Assembly: GCA_007116195.1 (NCBI GenBank)
Contig: SKIX01000192.1
Coordinates: 1 to 12,971 of the forward strand
DNA length: 12,971 nt
DNA from: Marinospirillum sp.
GTDB lineage: Bacteria; Pseudomonadota; Gammaproteobacteria; Pseudomonadales; Halomonadaceae
Direction: 5' to 3'
The position numbers were made by a program, and so were the translations under genes. Shown in pieces: positions 6,660-12,971 of this stretch. How positions within the stretch are numbered: the first letter of the stretch is position 1; the number at the start of each line of letters is the position of its first letter. The notes below the pieces were generated by a model. That model worked only from the letters and a program-made list of their open reading frames with translations, was not told where the DNA came from and searched no databases.

Positions 6660-7819
6660 TGCAAGCGGCCCAGGTAGTTTTTGACAGGGTTTGCATACAT
6701 CGCCAGCCACTCTTTTTGATATTCTTCAGGACAGGCAGCAAGCTGTTCATTAAAGGTAGCACGAGTTGCTGTATCAAACTCAGGTATTGCTAGGTCGCCT
6801 AGCTCCCCCAAGGCTTCTAAAGCTAGGTAATTGCTGGGAAAAAGTCGGTAGAGGCGTCTTATTTGCTGATCTACAGCCTTGGCTGCCTGGTCAGGCGTGG
6901 CGAGTTCCTCAATGCTTAGAGGGGTGCCAAAAGAAACATGAACCTGGCCTTTAAAGCCAGAAATGCCTTGAGCGATGCTGAGTATGTCTTCAAATTCGCC
7001 TTTGGCATACTCACCTTTTTCGGCCTTGGTGGCCAGCTCACGGGCTTTTTGTACGCCGAGTGGATCATATTCATAGCTGATGGCAACTGGCAAAAGGTTA
7101 AGACCAGCAAGAATTTCCCCAGTGGATTTGGCTGATTTTTTTTCAGCCATGCAAAACATTTTTAAAATGGCTGGATCTGTAGTATCGATGCCATCTTTGG
7201 CACGACCTTCTTTTTGAGCGATCCAAATCGACTGCTGATCTTGCTTGAGGCTGTGGTGAATGTATTCGGAAAGCAACTTAAATGAGGCCAGCATCTCGCG
7301 CACACCCTTGGCTGAGCGCTTAACAATGAAGCTTTTGTTTAAGCGCATTAAATCTGTTACCCAGGGCTTTTTAAGCAGGTTGTCACCGATAGCAATTCTG
7401 ACGGTGTTAAAGTTATGTGTATGCAGCGCGTAATTGACTAAAGCTGGGTCCATCGCAATATCGCGATGGTTGCTGATATACAAATAACTCTTGTTAGGGT
7501 CTATATGTTCCAAACCATCAATAGTCAACCCACGGGTGGTTGTTGCCAGCATTCTGGCCATATAACCTTCTACATATAACTGCAGATCCTGGATCGAATG
7601 AATGCGAGCGGCTTTTTTCTTGAAAGCTCGGCTGATCAGCTGCTTTAGAAGTGGCGCTAAAAAGGTGTTGGCTAAGCGTGGAAATTTGAATTTGAGTAAA
7701 GCAGCCAATAGCTCAGGGTCTTCTGACAGTCGCTCTAAAACTTCTTCTGCCTCTTCATCATGGAAAGGGCGAAGGCTATCAAAAGCTTCCGGGGAAGCAT
7801 GCATTAACTGGGTTTCCAT
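6656..7819 (-). CDS. PlsC-like 1-acylglycerol-3-phosphate acyltransferase family protein
   Basis: A 387-residue member of the LPLAT/PlsC fold, probably membrane-associated and acylating a glycerolipid. An N-terminal helical region (about 1-95) precedes the catalytic part. The active-site block reads SNHRDIAMDP at 116-125: His118 and Asp124 are separated by five residues, not the four of classical HX4D. The phosphate-binding block appears as KEGRAKDG at 203-210 in place of EGTRS, and LLPVAISYE at 242-250 fits block IV. The C-terminal 90 residues have no fold I recognise. It starts 9 bases after rdgC and overlaps the transporter gene by 4 bases, so the three are one operon. The SD is weak; an internal ATG at 7804 is an alternative start. 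The substrate is not predictable, and PlsC itself is much shorter (about 245 residues). Confidence 0.82.
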   Translation of the reverse strand: METQLMHASPEAFDSLRPFHDEEAEEVLERLSEDPELLAALLKFKFPRLANTFLAPLLKQLISRAFKKKAARIHSIQDLQLYVEGYMARMLATTTRGLTIDGLEHIDPNKSYLYISNHRDIAMDPALVNYALHTHNFNTVRIAIGDNLLKKPWVTDLMRLNKSFIVKRSAKGVREMLASFKLLSEYIHHSLKQDQQSIWIAQKEGRAKDGIDTTDPAILKMFCMAEKKSAKSTGEILAGLNLLPVAISYEYDPLGVQKARELATKAEKGEYAKGEFEDILSIAQGISGFKGQVHVSFGTPLSIEELATPDQAAKAVDQQIRRLYRLFPSNYLALEALGELGDLAIPEFDTATRATFNEQLAACPEEYQKEWLAMYANPVKNYLGRLQ

Positions 7820-7828
7820 GCGTCTAGC

Positions 7829-8761
7829 TTAGCCTCGCTTAGGTTGTTGTTCAGGATTAAGGGAAGCCGTCAAACCGTCATGCAGGCTAATTAAACGGTT
7901 AATCAGGGCGCTTAGAGTGGTGCTCATTAAAATAAACTCGGCATCTAAAGCAATAAGGGGGTCTAAGTCAGGGTTAACGTCTTCGGCTTCTTCGAGCAGC
8001 TCATCAGCAAACTGTAGGCTTTTTAAAATGAGTTGATCGGTTAGAGTAAAACTGAGTTGTTCTTGCCAGTTAAGGCGCAGCTGGGTGACGCGCTTACCTG
8101 CATTAAGGTGTTGGGTGATTTCTTCACCTTCAAGTGCCTGGCCTTTAATTCGCACGACAGCCTTGTCGTCTTCAGGGTCGCGCAGTTCACAAGTGTCCAA
8201 GACCTGAAAATCTTTTGCTGGGCGATCTTCCAGCCAGCGAGTCATGACTTGTGTTAAGGGGAGCTGGGTTGCTAGCGGTATGACTGGCAGGCTGCCTAGA
8301 CCTTCACGAAGCAGGTTAAGTGCCAGTTCGCAAGTTTTGTCGCTGGTAGCATCTAGCAGCACCCGCTGATTAAGACCATCAAGCCACACCCAAACAGGAC
8401 GAGAGCGGGTAAAAGCTTTAGGTAAGAGTTCCAGGCGCAGCTCGTCGGTCAGGTTTTGACGCTCTTTGCGGCCTAGTTTACGGTTTTCTGCAGTTTCTAT
8501 GGCTTCAAGTTTAGCTTCAAGTTGTTCGCGAACCACTGCTGCAGGCAGGATTTTCTCTTCAATTTTTAGCTTGAGTAACCAGTGGTCGCCTTGGCTTAAA
8601 ATCTTGGAGTTATTTCCCGTTGGTGAAACCCAGCCAGCCGTCATTTCTTCTTGGCTGCTACAAGGGCGAAAAGGTTTGCTTGCCAAAGCCGCTTCTAGCT
8701 TTTCATTGGTCCAGTCTTGTGCTCGAGAGGCCTGATAAATACGTAAGGCTTTAAACCACAT
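7829..8761 (-). CDS. rdgC: Recombination-associated protein RdgC
   Basis: A 310-residue protein, close to the 303 of E. coli RdgC. The start MWFKALRIYQ is typical of the family, and the N-terminal motif at about 40-50 (GWVSPTG) and the central LLPKAFTRSR also match. RdgC forms a ring-shaped dimer that encircles double-stranded DNA and restrains RecA-mediated recombination; in some species it affects pilin variation and replication restart. ATG 8761 has SD AAGGA about 7 bases upstream. An in-frame ATG at 8842 would add 27 residues, but it lies beyond the predicted promoter and inside the rmf terminator, so it is rejected. It is the first gene of an operon with the acyltransferase and CDF genes. 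Confidence 0.95.
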   Translation of the reverse strand: MWFKALRIYQASRAQDWTNEKLEAALASKPFRPCSSQEEMTAGWVSPTGNNSKILSQGDHWLLKLKIEEKILPAAVVREQLEAKLEAIETAENRKLGRKERQNLTDELRLELLPKAFTRSRPVWVWLDGLNQRVLLDATSDKTCELALNLLREGLGSLPVIPLATQLPLTQVMTRWLEDRPAKDFQVLDTCELRDPEDDKAVVRIKGQALEGEEITQHLNAGKRVTQLRLNWQEQLSFTLTDQLILKSLQFADELLEEAEDVNPDLDPLIALDAEFILMSTTLSALINRLISLHDGLTASLNPEQQPKRG

Positions 8762-8791
8762 TAAGAAATCCTTGCAGAAAATGTGTTGCCT

Positions 8792-8821
8792 ATTATCCCT
8801 GATCCTTGAGTTTGAAGCCAA
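8792..8821 (-). promoter_or_regulatory. Candidate sigma-70 promoter of the rdgC operon
   Basis: On the minus strand, TTGGCT (8821-8816) and GATAAT (8797-8792) are 18 bases apart. It lies between the rmf terminator and the rdgC ATG at 8761, where a new promoter is required. Confidence 0.6.
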
Positions 8822-8855
8822 TAGAAAGCAAAAGACCCGCACTGAAGAGCGCGGG
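8822..8855 (-). terminator. Intrinsic terminator of rmf
   Basis: On the minus strand CCCGC and GCGGG (8855-8851 and 8840-8836) form a stem with an inner two-pair extension and small loop, followed by TCTTTTGCTTT. It lies 38 bases after the rmf stop and separates rmf from the downstream rdgC operon on the same strand. Confidence 0.8.
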
Positions 8856-8892
8856 CCTAGGTAACTGAATACTAATGGATGGCTTTGATATT

Positions 8893-9111
8893 TTAAGAAG
8901 CGCCTGTAACCACAGCAGGGTTTTTATGAATAGCGGAGACACCACGCATACCCGACCACATGGCTTCGCGGCCTTCACGCCAACCATTCATCCAGTTGGT
9001 GCGTAAGTCTTCTTGGGTGCTGGGGCATTTTTCATGTGAGTCGCCCTTGATTCCTGCTTTAAAACCACGAGTGTAAAGCCTGTTAGCACGATCTCGTTTC
9101 TGACTCTTCAT
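8893..9111 (-). CDS. rmf: Ribosome modulation factor Rmf
   Basis: A 72-residue basic protein. The N-terminal QKRDRANRLYTRGFKAGI, the central CP at 29-30 and WMNGWREGREA at 40-50 are the Rmf core. Rmf binds 30S near the anti-SD region and converts 70S ribosomes into 100S dimers in stationary phase. E. coli Rmf has 55 residues; the extra C-terminal tail here, beginning at GMRGVSAIHKNP, matches the longer Pseudomonas-type form. The SD is AGAGG, 8 bases before the ATG. It is transcribed divergently from rlmKL, a neighbour pairing also known from Pseudomonas. The promoter is not clear to me: a TAATA element near 9128 is a possible -10, but no good -35 is seen. Confidence 0.96.
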   Translation of the reverse strand: MKSQKRDRANRLYTRGFKAGIKGDSHEKCPSTQEDLRTNWMNGWREGREAMWSGMRGVSAIHKNPAVVTGAS

Positions 9112-9204
9112 AGATACGGCCTCTCTATTATTGTGTAAGATACAGCGGCAATCTACGGCAGGTCACCTAGCTGGCAAGTGCCTCAGTTCTTATTTGTAAG
9201 CTAG

Positions 9205-9233
9205 TTGACAGGATAATGACAGCTTATTTTATT
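9205..9233 (+). promoter_or_regulatory. Candidate sigma-70 promoter of rlmKL
   Basis: A consensus TTGACA (9205-9210) with a 17-base spacer and TTTATT (9228-9233). The repeat TGACAG occurs at 9206-9211 and 9217-9222, an 11-bp period overlapping the -35. The start codon is at 9284. Confidence 0.6.
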
Positions 9234-9283
9234 TATCGTTACTTGGGTTCTGATAACCCTTCATAATCGAGTTAGGCATTTTT

Positions 9284-11482
9284 ATGGCTTTACTTCAGGA
9301 TAGCTACACCCTTTATGCAACCTGTTCACGCGGCTTAGAGCAGCTTCTAGCCGAAGAATTACTCGCTTTTGGTTTTACCAGTGCGCGGCCAGCAGTTGGC
9401 CGGGTTATCGGTGAAGCCAGTCTAACCAGTGCTTATCGTGCACTCTTGTGGTCGCGGCTTGCTAATCGTTTATTACTGCAGTTGGATACCGCGCCAGTCA
9501 ATCAGGCGGCTGACTTACAAGCCTGGTTGAGCCAGATCGACTGGAGTGAGCACCTGCTCGCTCAGGGTAGTTTATTGGTTGATGCAAGTGGTACGACACC
9601 TGCGCTGCGCAACACGCATGACACAGCATTGAGAGTAAAAGATGCCATCGTTGACTGGTTTCGTCAGCATCAAGGTGAAAGGCCCAGTGTTGATCGTGAG
9701 CGGCCTGATGTACGTTTTCACCTGCGCCTTGAAAAAGGCCGAGGTGTTTTGAGCTTAGATATGGGCGGGGGCAGTCTGCACCAGCGTGGCTATCGGCTTC
9801 AAGCTGGTAAAGCGCCCTTGAAAGAGAATTTGGCAGCAGGCTTATTGATGCGCGCGGGTTGGCCCGAGTTAGCGAAGCGAGGCTATGCTTTGGTTGACCC
9901 CTTCTGTGGTTCGGGCACGCTTCTGGCCGAGGCGGCTTTAATGGCACGCGACCTGGCACCCGGCTTACTGCGTTCCAGGCAGGGCATAGAAACCTGGCTA
10001 GGCCATCGGCCCAGCTGCTGGCAAAGCCTGGTTGATGAAGCCCAGGAACGGCGTGATCAAGCGGCCAAGCTTCCTCTGTCAATCACAGGCTATGATGCCG
10101 ATACGCAAATGGTTGCTGTTGCTCAGGCTAACTTGCAAAGGGCCGGTTTGGATGACGAGGTTCAGGTTCATCCTGGTCCAGTGAGCGCCTTGCCGCCTGC
10201 GAGCAGAGGCCAGGGTTTGGTGATAACGAACCCTCCTTATGGTGAGCGTTTGGAAGATCTGCCCAGCCTTAGGTTGCTTTACAGTGAGTTAGGTGAAAAG
10301 CTGTTGCAGGGTTACCCCGGTTGGCGTCTGGCTTTGTTTACTCTAAACAAGGAGTTAGCACTGCGTGTGCCCTTAAAGCCTTACAAAAGCTATCCCTTGC
10401 ATAATGCAACCCTGGCATGCCAGTTGTATTTATTTCAGTTACCGGTCGAAGGTCAGCAAGCGGAAGAGGTACAGCAGATTCAGCGTAAACAAGCCCAGCA
10501 AGCGCAACAACCCGAAGTTAACCGGGTGCCTGAGCTGAGTGAAGGCGCACAAATGCTGGCGAATCGCTTAAAAAAGAACCTTAAAAAATTATCGCGTTGG
10601 GTTAAGCGGGCAGGCATAGAGGCTTATCGTCTTTATGATGCCGACCTGCCTGAATATGCTTTAGCGATCGATCTTTATGGTGATCAGGTGCATGTGCAGG
10701 AGTATGCGCCTCCTGCAACGATTGATCCAAATAAAGCCAACCAGCGTTTAGAAGAAGCCTTGACGGCCATTGCTCAGGTGTTAGACGTTACTGCGGCAGC
10801 CATTCATCTAAAGCAAAGGCGTCGCCAAACTGGCAAACAGCAGTATCAAAAGCTTGCGACAACCGGCAATGACTTTAAGGTTAGAGAAGGCCAAGCTCAA
10901 CTGCTGGTCAACCTGGATGACTACCTGGATACAGGCCTCTTCCTGGATCACCGGCCTCTGCGTCGACGTCTGTTCACTGATGCCAAGGGTAAGCGCTTCC
11001 TTAATTTATTCTGCTATACCGGTGCAGTAACGGTACAAGCTGCTTTGGGTGGTGCAACTAAAACAACCAGCGTGGATTTATCTAAAACTTATTTAGGCTG
11101 GCTGGAGCGCAACCTAGAAGCTAATGGCCTGCCATTAACCAAGCATCAACGCGTGCAAGCTGATTGTCGTGAGTGGCTGAAGCAGGCTCAGGATCGTTAT
11201 GACTTGATTTTTATGGACCCACCCAGTTTTTCCAACTCCAAGCGTATGCAGGGCGTGCTAGATGTACAGAGGGATCAAGTCGAACTGGTCGATTTGGCTA
11301 TGCGTTGTTTGACCAGTGAAGGCCTCTTGATCTTTTCCAATAATTTGCGGGGCTTTAAAATAAGCCAAGAGCTGCAAGAGCGTTATGAGGTTAAGGATAT
11401 TACGCGCTTAACGCTCGACCCTGACTTTGAGCGCAACCCACGTATTCACCAGTGTTTTGAAATAAGGAAAAAAAGCTTATGA
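9284..11482 (+). CDS. rlmL: Bifunctional 23S rRNA methyltransferase RlmKL (m2G2445 and m7G2069)
   Basis: A 732-residue fusion of two S-adenosylmethionine-dependent methyltransferases. The N-terminal half (RlmL) has a THUMP RNA-binding domain (about 45-165), the SAM-binding DPFCGSG at 205-211 and the catalytic NPPYGERL at 316-323; in E. coli it makes m2G2445. A Gln/Ala-rich linker (about 389-411) leads to the second half (RlmK, m7G2069), with LFCYTGA at 575-581 and DPPSFSNSKRM at 645-655. The length is about 30 residues above E. coli RlmKL (702), part of it in the linker. Both sites lie in domain V near the peptidyl transferase centre. The SD is weak. The stop overlaps the next gene's ATG (ATGA), and its 3' end contains that gene's SD. 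The rmf gene lies divergently upstream. Confidence 0.97.
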   Translation: MALLQDSYTLYATCSRGLEQLLAEELLAFGFTSARPAVGRVIGEASLTSAYRALLWSRLANRLLLQLDTAPVNQAADLQAWLSQIDWSEHLLAQGSLLVDASGTTPALRNTHDTALRVKDAIVDWFRQHQGERPSVDRERPDVRFHLRLEKGRGVLSLDMGGGSLHQRGYRLQAGKAPLKENLAAGLLMRAGWPELAKRGYALVDPFCGSGTLLAEAALMARDLAPGLLRSRQGIETWLGHRPSCWQSLVDEAQERRDQAAKLPLSITGYDADTQMVAVAQANLQRAGLDDEVQVHPGPVSALPPASRGQGLVITNPPYGERLEDLPSLRLLYSELGEKLLQGYPGWRLALFTLNKELALRVPLKPYKSYPLHNATLACQLYLFQLPVEGQQAEEVQQIQRKQAQQAQQPEVNRVPELSEGAQMLANRLKKNLKKLSRWVKRAGIEAYRLYDADLPEYALAIDLYGDQVHVQEYAPPATIDPNKANQRLEEALTAIAQVLDVTAAAIHLKQRRRQTGKQQYQKLATTGNDFKVREGQAQLLVNLDDYLDTGLFLDHRPLRRRLFTDAKGKRFLNLFCYTGAVTVQAALGGATKTTSVDLSKTYLGWLERNLEANGLPLTKHQRVQADCREWLKQAQDRYDLIFMDPPSFSNSKRMQGVLDVQRDQVELVDLAMRCLTSEGLLIFSNNLRGFKISQELQERYEVKDITRLTLDPDFERNPRIHQCFEIRKKSL

Positions 11483-11742
11483 ATCTTGGTCACAAGGAAA
11501 GCCAACGCTTAACCCTTTACACCACAGAAGGTTGCCATTTGTGCGAGCAGGCGATGCAGCTGCTTGACCCTTGGTTAGCTAAAGGCATGGGGCTGGCTAA
11601 GGTTGATATTGCAGAAGATGAGTTGCTGATGGCGCGTTTCGGCGAACGTATTCCAGTGATTGCCAGTGCTTCAGGCAGTGAACTAGGCTGGCCGTTTACT
11701 GCAGCAGAGCTAGAGACATGGATTAAGCAGCTATCTCCCTAG
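11479..11742 (+). CDS. Small glutaredoxin-like protein (DUF836/thioredoxin fold)
   Basis: An 87-residue protein with LTLYTTEGCHLCEQA at 11-25: a first beta strand followed by a redox CxxC (Cys19-His-Leu-Cys22). GERIPVIA at 52-59 carries the cis-proline expected in thioredoxin folds, and the C-terminal helix contains WPFTAAELETWI. This matches the compact glutaredoxin-like family annotated as DUF836. It probably acts in cytoplasmic thiol-disulfide exchange; the target is unknown. The start overlaps the rlmKL stop by 4 bases, with AAGGA 10 bases upstream inside rlmKL, so translation is coupled. No intrinsic terminator with a T tract follows. Confidence 0.85.
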   Translation: MNLGHKESQRLTLYTTEGCHLCEQAMQLLDPWLAKGMGLAKVDIAEDELLMARFGERIPVIASASGSELGWPFTAAELETWIKQLSP

Positions 11743-11748
11743 CGGCAA

Positions 11749-11767
11749 GCATTTAGTTTTTAAATGC
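11749..11767. repeat. Small hairpin over the WGR-like gene stop
   Basis: GCATTTA (11749-11755) and TAAATGC (11761-11767) are exact reverse complements around GTTTT. The structure covers the stop codon of the minus-strand gene and lies 6 bases after the glutaredoxin-like stop. It is a weak candidate for a shared transcript end. Confidence 0.35.
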
Positions 11768-12040
11768 CAGTTCGTTATTCAGGGTGTTTTGAAGATGGTC
11801 AGGAATAGCCTGACCATCTTTAACTTCAAAAACTTTATGAAAGCCTCGGCTTTCCTGAATATGTTGAACATCGTTGACCAGAGTCTCGGCTTCTTCTGGC
11901 GAATTAACCAGAGTGTGCTTAAGGCCACCGTATTGAGTGCCGGTAATGCCCCAGACGCGCGTTACTAGCCAGTCGCCAAACATATCTTGATGGACATGTA
12001 CCAAGTAGTAATCTTGGTCTTTTTCCCAGCGTATGATCAA
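11753..12040 (-). CDS. Small WGR-like domain protein with TTG start
   Basis: A 95-residue protein if started at TTG 12040. The N-terminal half has WEKDQDYYLVHVHQDMFGDW and LVTRVWGITGTQYGG (25-39), resembling a WGR fold, a small nucleic-acid-associated domain named for Trp-Gly-Arg; here the third position is Ile (WGI). Trp5, Trp24 and Trp30 are the most distinctive residues. No ATG occurs in a sensible place: the frame stays open upstream to 12334, but that part is antisense to pdxB and overlaps its coding region. TTG 12040 has GAGG five bases upstream. The protein is acidic in its second half and has no membrane segment. Function is unknown. It diverges from pdxB and converges on the glutaredoxin-like gene. 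Confidence 0.72.
   Translation of the reverse strand: MIIRWEKDQDYYLVHVHQDMFGDWLVTRVWGITGTQYGGLKHTLVNSPEEAETLVNDVQHIQESRGFHKVFEVKDGQAIPDHLQNTLNNELAFKN
11792..11820. repeat. Perfect 12-bp hairpin inside the WGR-like gene
   Basis: AAGATGGTCAGG (11792-11803) and CCTGACCATCTT (11809-11820) are exact reverse complements around AATAG. It lies within the last 25 codons of the minus-strand gene (encoding KDGQAIPDHLQ) and 50 bases past the end of the plus-strand glutaredoxin-like gene. It may terminate or stabilise the plus-strand transcript; no T tract follows. Confidence 0.5.
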
Positions 12041-12045
12041 GAACA

Positions 12046-12049
12046 CCTC
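12046..12049 (-). promoter_or_regulatory. Ribosome binding site that sets the TTG start of the WGR-like gene
   Basis: GAGG on the minus strand lies five bases before TTG 12040. This spacing favours TTG over the GTG two codons upstream, which overlaps the SD. Confidence 0.55.
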
Positions 12050-12076
12050 AAAAGATGAAGATAATGAAAGACAAGG

Positions 12077-12105
12077 ATTGTAACCCTTTTTTGTCCTTCG
12101 AAAAA
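12077..12105 (-). promoter_or_regulatory. Weak candidate promoter of the WGR-like gene
   Basis: On the minus strand TACAAT (12082-12077) is a good -10, with TTTTTC (12105-12100) 17 bases upstream as a poor -35. It lies in the 88-base divergent gap shared with pdxB. I see no clear pdxB promoter in the same gap. Confidence 0.35.
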
Positions 12106-12108
12106 TTC

Positions 12109-12118
12109 CCTGTACAGG
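12109..12118. promoter_or_regulatory. CCTGTACAGG palindrome overlapping the pdxB SD
   Basis: A perfect 10-bp palindrome whose right end (AGG) forms part of the SD AGGA before the ATG at 12129. It could be an operator or an element that affects ribosome access, or chance. Confidence 0.3.
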
Positions 12119-12128
12119 AAAAGCTGCC

Positions 12129-12971
12129 ATGCGCCTAGTTGCTGATGAAAACCTGCCTTGGGTGGAAGAGTTTTTTAAAGACTCTGCACAAATTACCCGC
12201 CTACCTGGCGCTGCTATTAGTCGTGAGCAGCTGCAGCAGGCTGATGCTTTGCTAGTCCGCTCGGTAACCCAGGTCACTCCTGAGTTACTTGCTGGCACTC
12301 CCGTCAGGTTTGTAGGCACTGCCACTATAGGCACTGACCATGTTGATGTTGCTGGTTTAGAGGCTGCTGGAATCCATTTTGCCAGTGCACCTGGCTGTAA
12401 TGCCAGTGCTGTTGTTGATTACGTTATTACAAACCTCTTGTGGTGGTCTGAAGCACAGGGTTTAAGTCTGCAAGACCTGACCGTTGGTATTGTTGGTGTA
12501 GGACAGGTAGGAGGGCGGTTAGCAGAGCGCTTAAAGGCTTGGGGCTGCTCTGTGCTTTGCAATGATCCACCACGCCAGGCTAAAGGTGATCCTGGCTTGG
12601 TCGGTTTATCTGAGCTTTTGCAAAAAGCGGATCTTGTTAGCCTGCATACACCACTCACCTGGGAAGGGCCTTTTCCAACCCGGCACTTAATTGATGAGCA
12701 AGAGCTGGCCTTATTCAAGGGCAGGCTATTAATTAATGCAGGCCGTGGTGCAGTTATTAACCCTCAAGCTTTAAGCCTGGCGCTGCAAAAAGACTCCAGT
12801 TTGCAGGTTATTTTAGATGTATTTGCTGATGAACCCAATTTAGACCCTCGGCTGCTGCAACACTTAACTCTGGCGACACCTCATATTGCTGGTTATAGCC
12901 TGGAAGGTAAGAGTCGTGGTACCGAAGCCATCTATCAAGCTTGGTGTAACTTTTGGGGGCTGGAAGTGAGG
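12129..12971 (+). CDS. pdxB: Erythronate-4-phosphate dehydrogenase PdxB (partial, 3' end beyond window)
   Basis: 281 codons are open from ATG 12129 to the window end; family members have about 380 residues, so roughly the last 100, including the C-terminal dimerisation domain, are missing. It oxidises 4-phosphoerythronate to 2-oxo-3-hydroxy-4-phosphobutanoate in DXP-dependent pyridoxal phosphate synthesis. The N-terminal MRLVADENLP and CNASAVVDY at 90-98 are characteristic. The Rossmann motif is G123-V-G125-QV-G128. The catalytic trio of the 2-hydroxyacid dehydrogenase family is visible as Arg206 (NAGRG), Glu235 (DEP) and His252 (PHIAG). The SD AGGA is about 10 bases upstream. It diverges from the WGR-like gene across an 88-base gap. 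The frame shows no breaks. Confidence 0.95.
   Translation, partial: MRLVADENLPWVEEFFKDSAQITRLPGAAISREQLQQADALLVRSVTQVTPELLAGTPVRFVGTATIGTDHVDVAGLEAAGIHFASAPGCNASAVVDYVITNLLWWSEAQGLSLQDLTVGIVGVGQVGGRLAERLKAWGCSVLCNDPPRQAKGDPGLVGLSELLQKADLVSLHTPLTWEGPFPTRHLIDEQELALFKGRLLINAGRGAVINPQALSLALQKDSSLQVILDVFADEPNLDPRLLQHLTLATPHIAGYSLEGKSRGTEAIYQAWCNFWGLEVR

Noticed and set aside
6660..6710. Upstream ATG 6710 for the CDF transporter
   Set aside because: It lies inside the acyltransferase gene and encodes a non-family peptide; ATGA coupling at 6656-6659 is the better start.
7450..7469. 7-bp inverted repeat CCATCGC/GCGATGG
   Set aside because: It falls on the codons of the conserved NHRDIAM motif and is explained by coding constraint.
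8762..8842. 27-residue N-terminal extension of RdgC
   Set aside because: It spans the predicted rdgC promoter and the rmf terminator; the family start is MWFKALRIYQ with an SD at the right distance.
8793..8987. 64-codon open frame overlapping rmf on the same strand
   Set aside because: Out-of-frame with rmf and crossing its terminator; no SD or homology signs.
9498..10082. 194-codon open frame antisense to rlmKL
   Set aside because: Shadow of the THUMP and RlmL domains; repetitive Pro/Arg/Ser composition with no motif.
10334..10350. Inverted repeat TTGTTTA/TAAACAA inside rlmKL
   Set aside because: AT-rich 7-bp stem in the middle of a coding region; expected by chance in a window this long.
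12110..12117. CTGTACAG as a LexA box
   Set aside because: A LexA box needs CTG and CAG separated by about 10 bases; here they are separated by two.
12041..12334. ATG-started 193-codon version of the WGR-like gene
   Set aside because: The added part is antisense to the first 69 codons of pdxB, which are clearly the real coding strand.
1..12971. CRISPR array, tRNA, insertion sequence, prophage or toxin-antitoxin module
   Set aside because: No spaced repeats, cloverleaf, transposase, integrase or paired small toxin/antitoxin genes were seen; the genes present are metabolic or housekeeping.

Overview
The window reads as a chromosomal housekeeping segment of a gammaproteobacterium. rmf beside a fused rlmKL gene, a 72-residue Rmf with a Pseudomonas-like C-terminal tail, RdgC, PdxB and a FadD-type ligase all point to the Pseudomonadales/Oceanospirillales side, probably an aquatic or marine relative; the genus cannot be fixed by eye. 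I see no tRNA, rRNA, insertion sequence, CRISPR array, phage gene or toxin-antitoxin pair, and no clear novel defence or biosynthetic system. The best leads are small: a WGR-like protein with a TTG start, a glycerolipid acyltransferase with an altered catalytic motif, a CDF transporter with an extra C-terminal domain, and several palindromes in regulatory or gene-end positions.

Layout. (1) 1-1253, plus strand: the last 21 codons of an upstream gene (probably a MoxR-type AAA+ ATPase) and a CoxE-like VWA protein; this part looks more GC-rich than the rest. A perfect 12-bp hairpin separates it from the convergent next gene. (2) 1299-3613: a MaoC/PhaJ-like (R)-enoyl-CoA hydratase (minus) diverging from a short/medium-chain type acyl-CoA synthetase (plus), with direct repeats and a palindrome between them. 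(3) 3639-5417: a strong terminator, then a promoter with a CAAACGTTTG palindrome, then a FadD-like long-chain acyl-CoA synthetase closed by a bidirectional terminator. (4) 5487-8761, minus strand: a tight operon, in transcription order rdgC, a PlsC-like acyltransferase and a CDF cation transporter, with a 9-bp gap and then a 4-bp ATGA overlap. (5) 8893-11742: rmf (minus) diverging from rlmKL (plus), which overlaps a small glutaredoxin-like gene by ATGA. (6) 11753-12971: a WGR-like gene (minus) diverging from pdxB (plus), which runs off the window.

Functionally, regions 2 and 3 are acyl-CoA metabolism (activation of acids to CoA thioesters, hydration of enoyl-CoA). Region 4 joins DNA recombination, membrane lipid and metal transport genes by cotranscription only. 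Region 5 is ribosome biology: stationary-phase 100S dimer formation and 23S rRNA methylation near the peptidyl transferase centre. pdxB is the second step of DXP-dependent pyridoxal phosphate synthesis.
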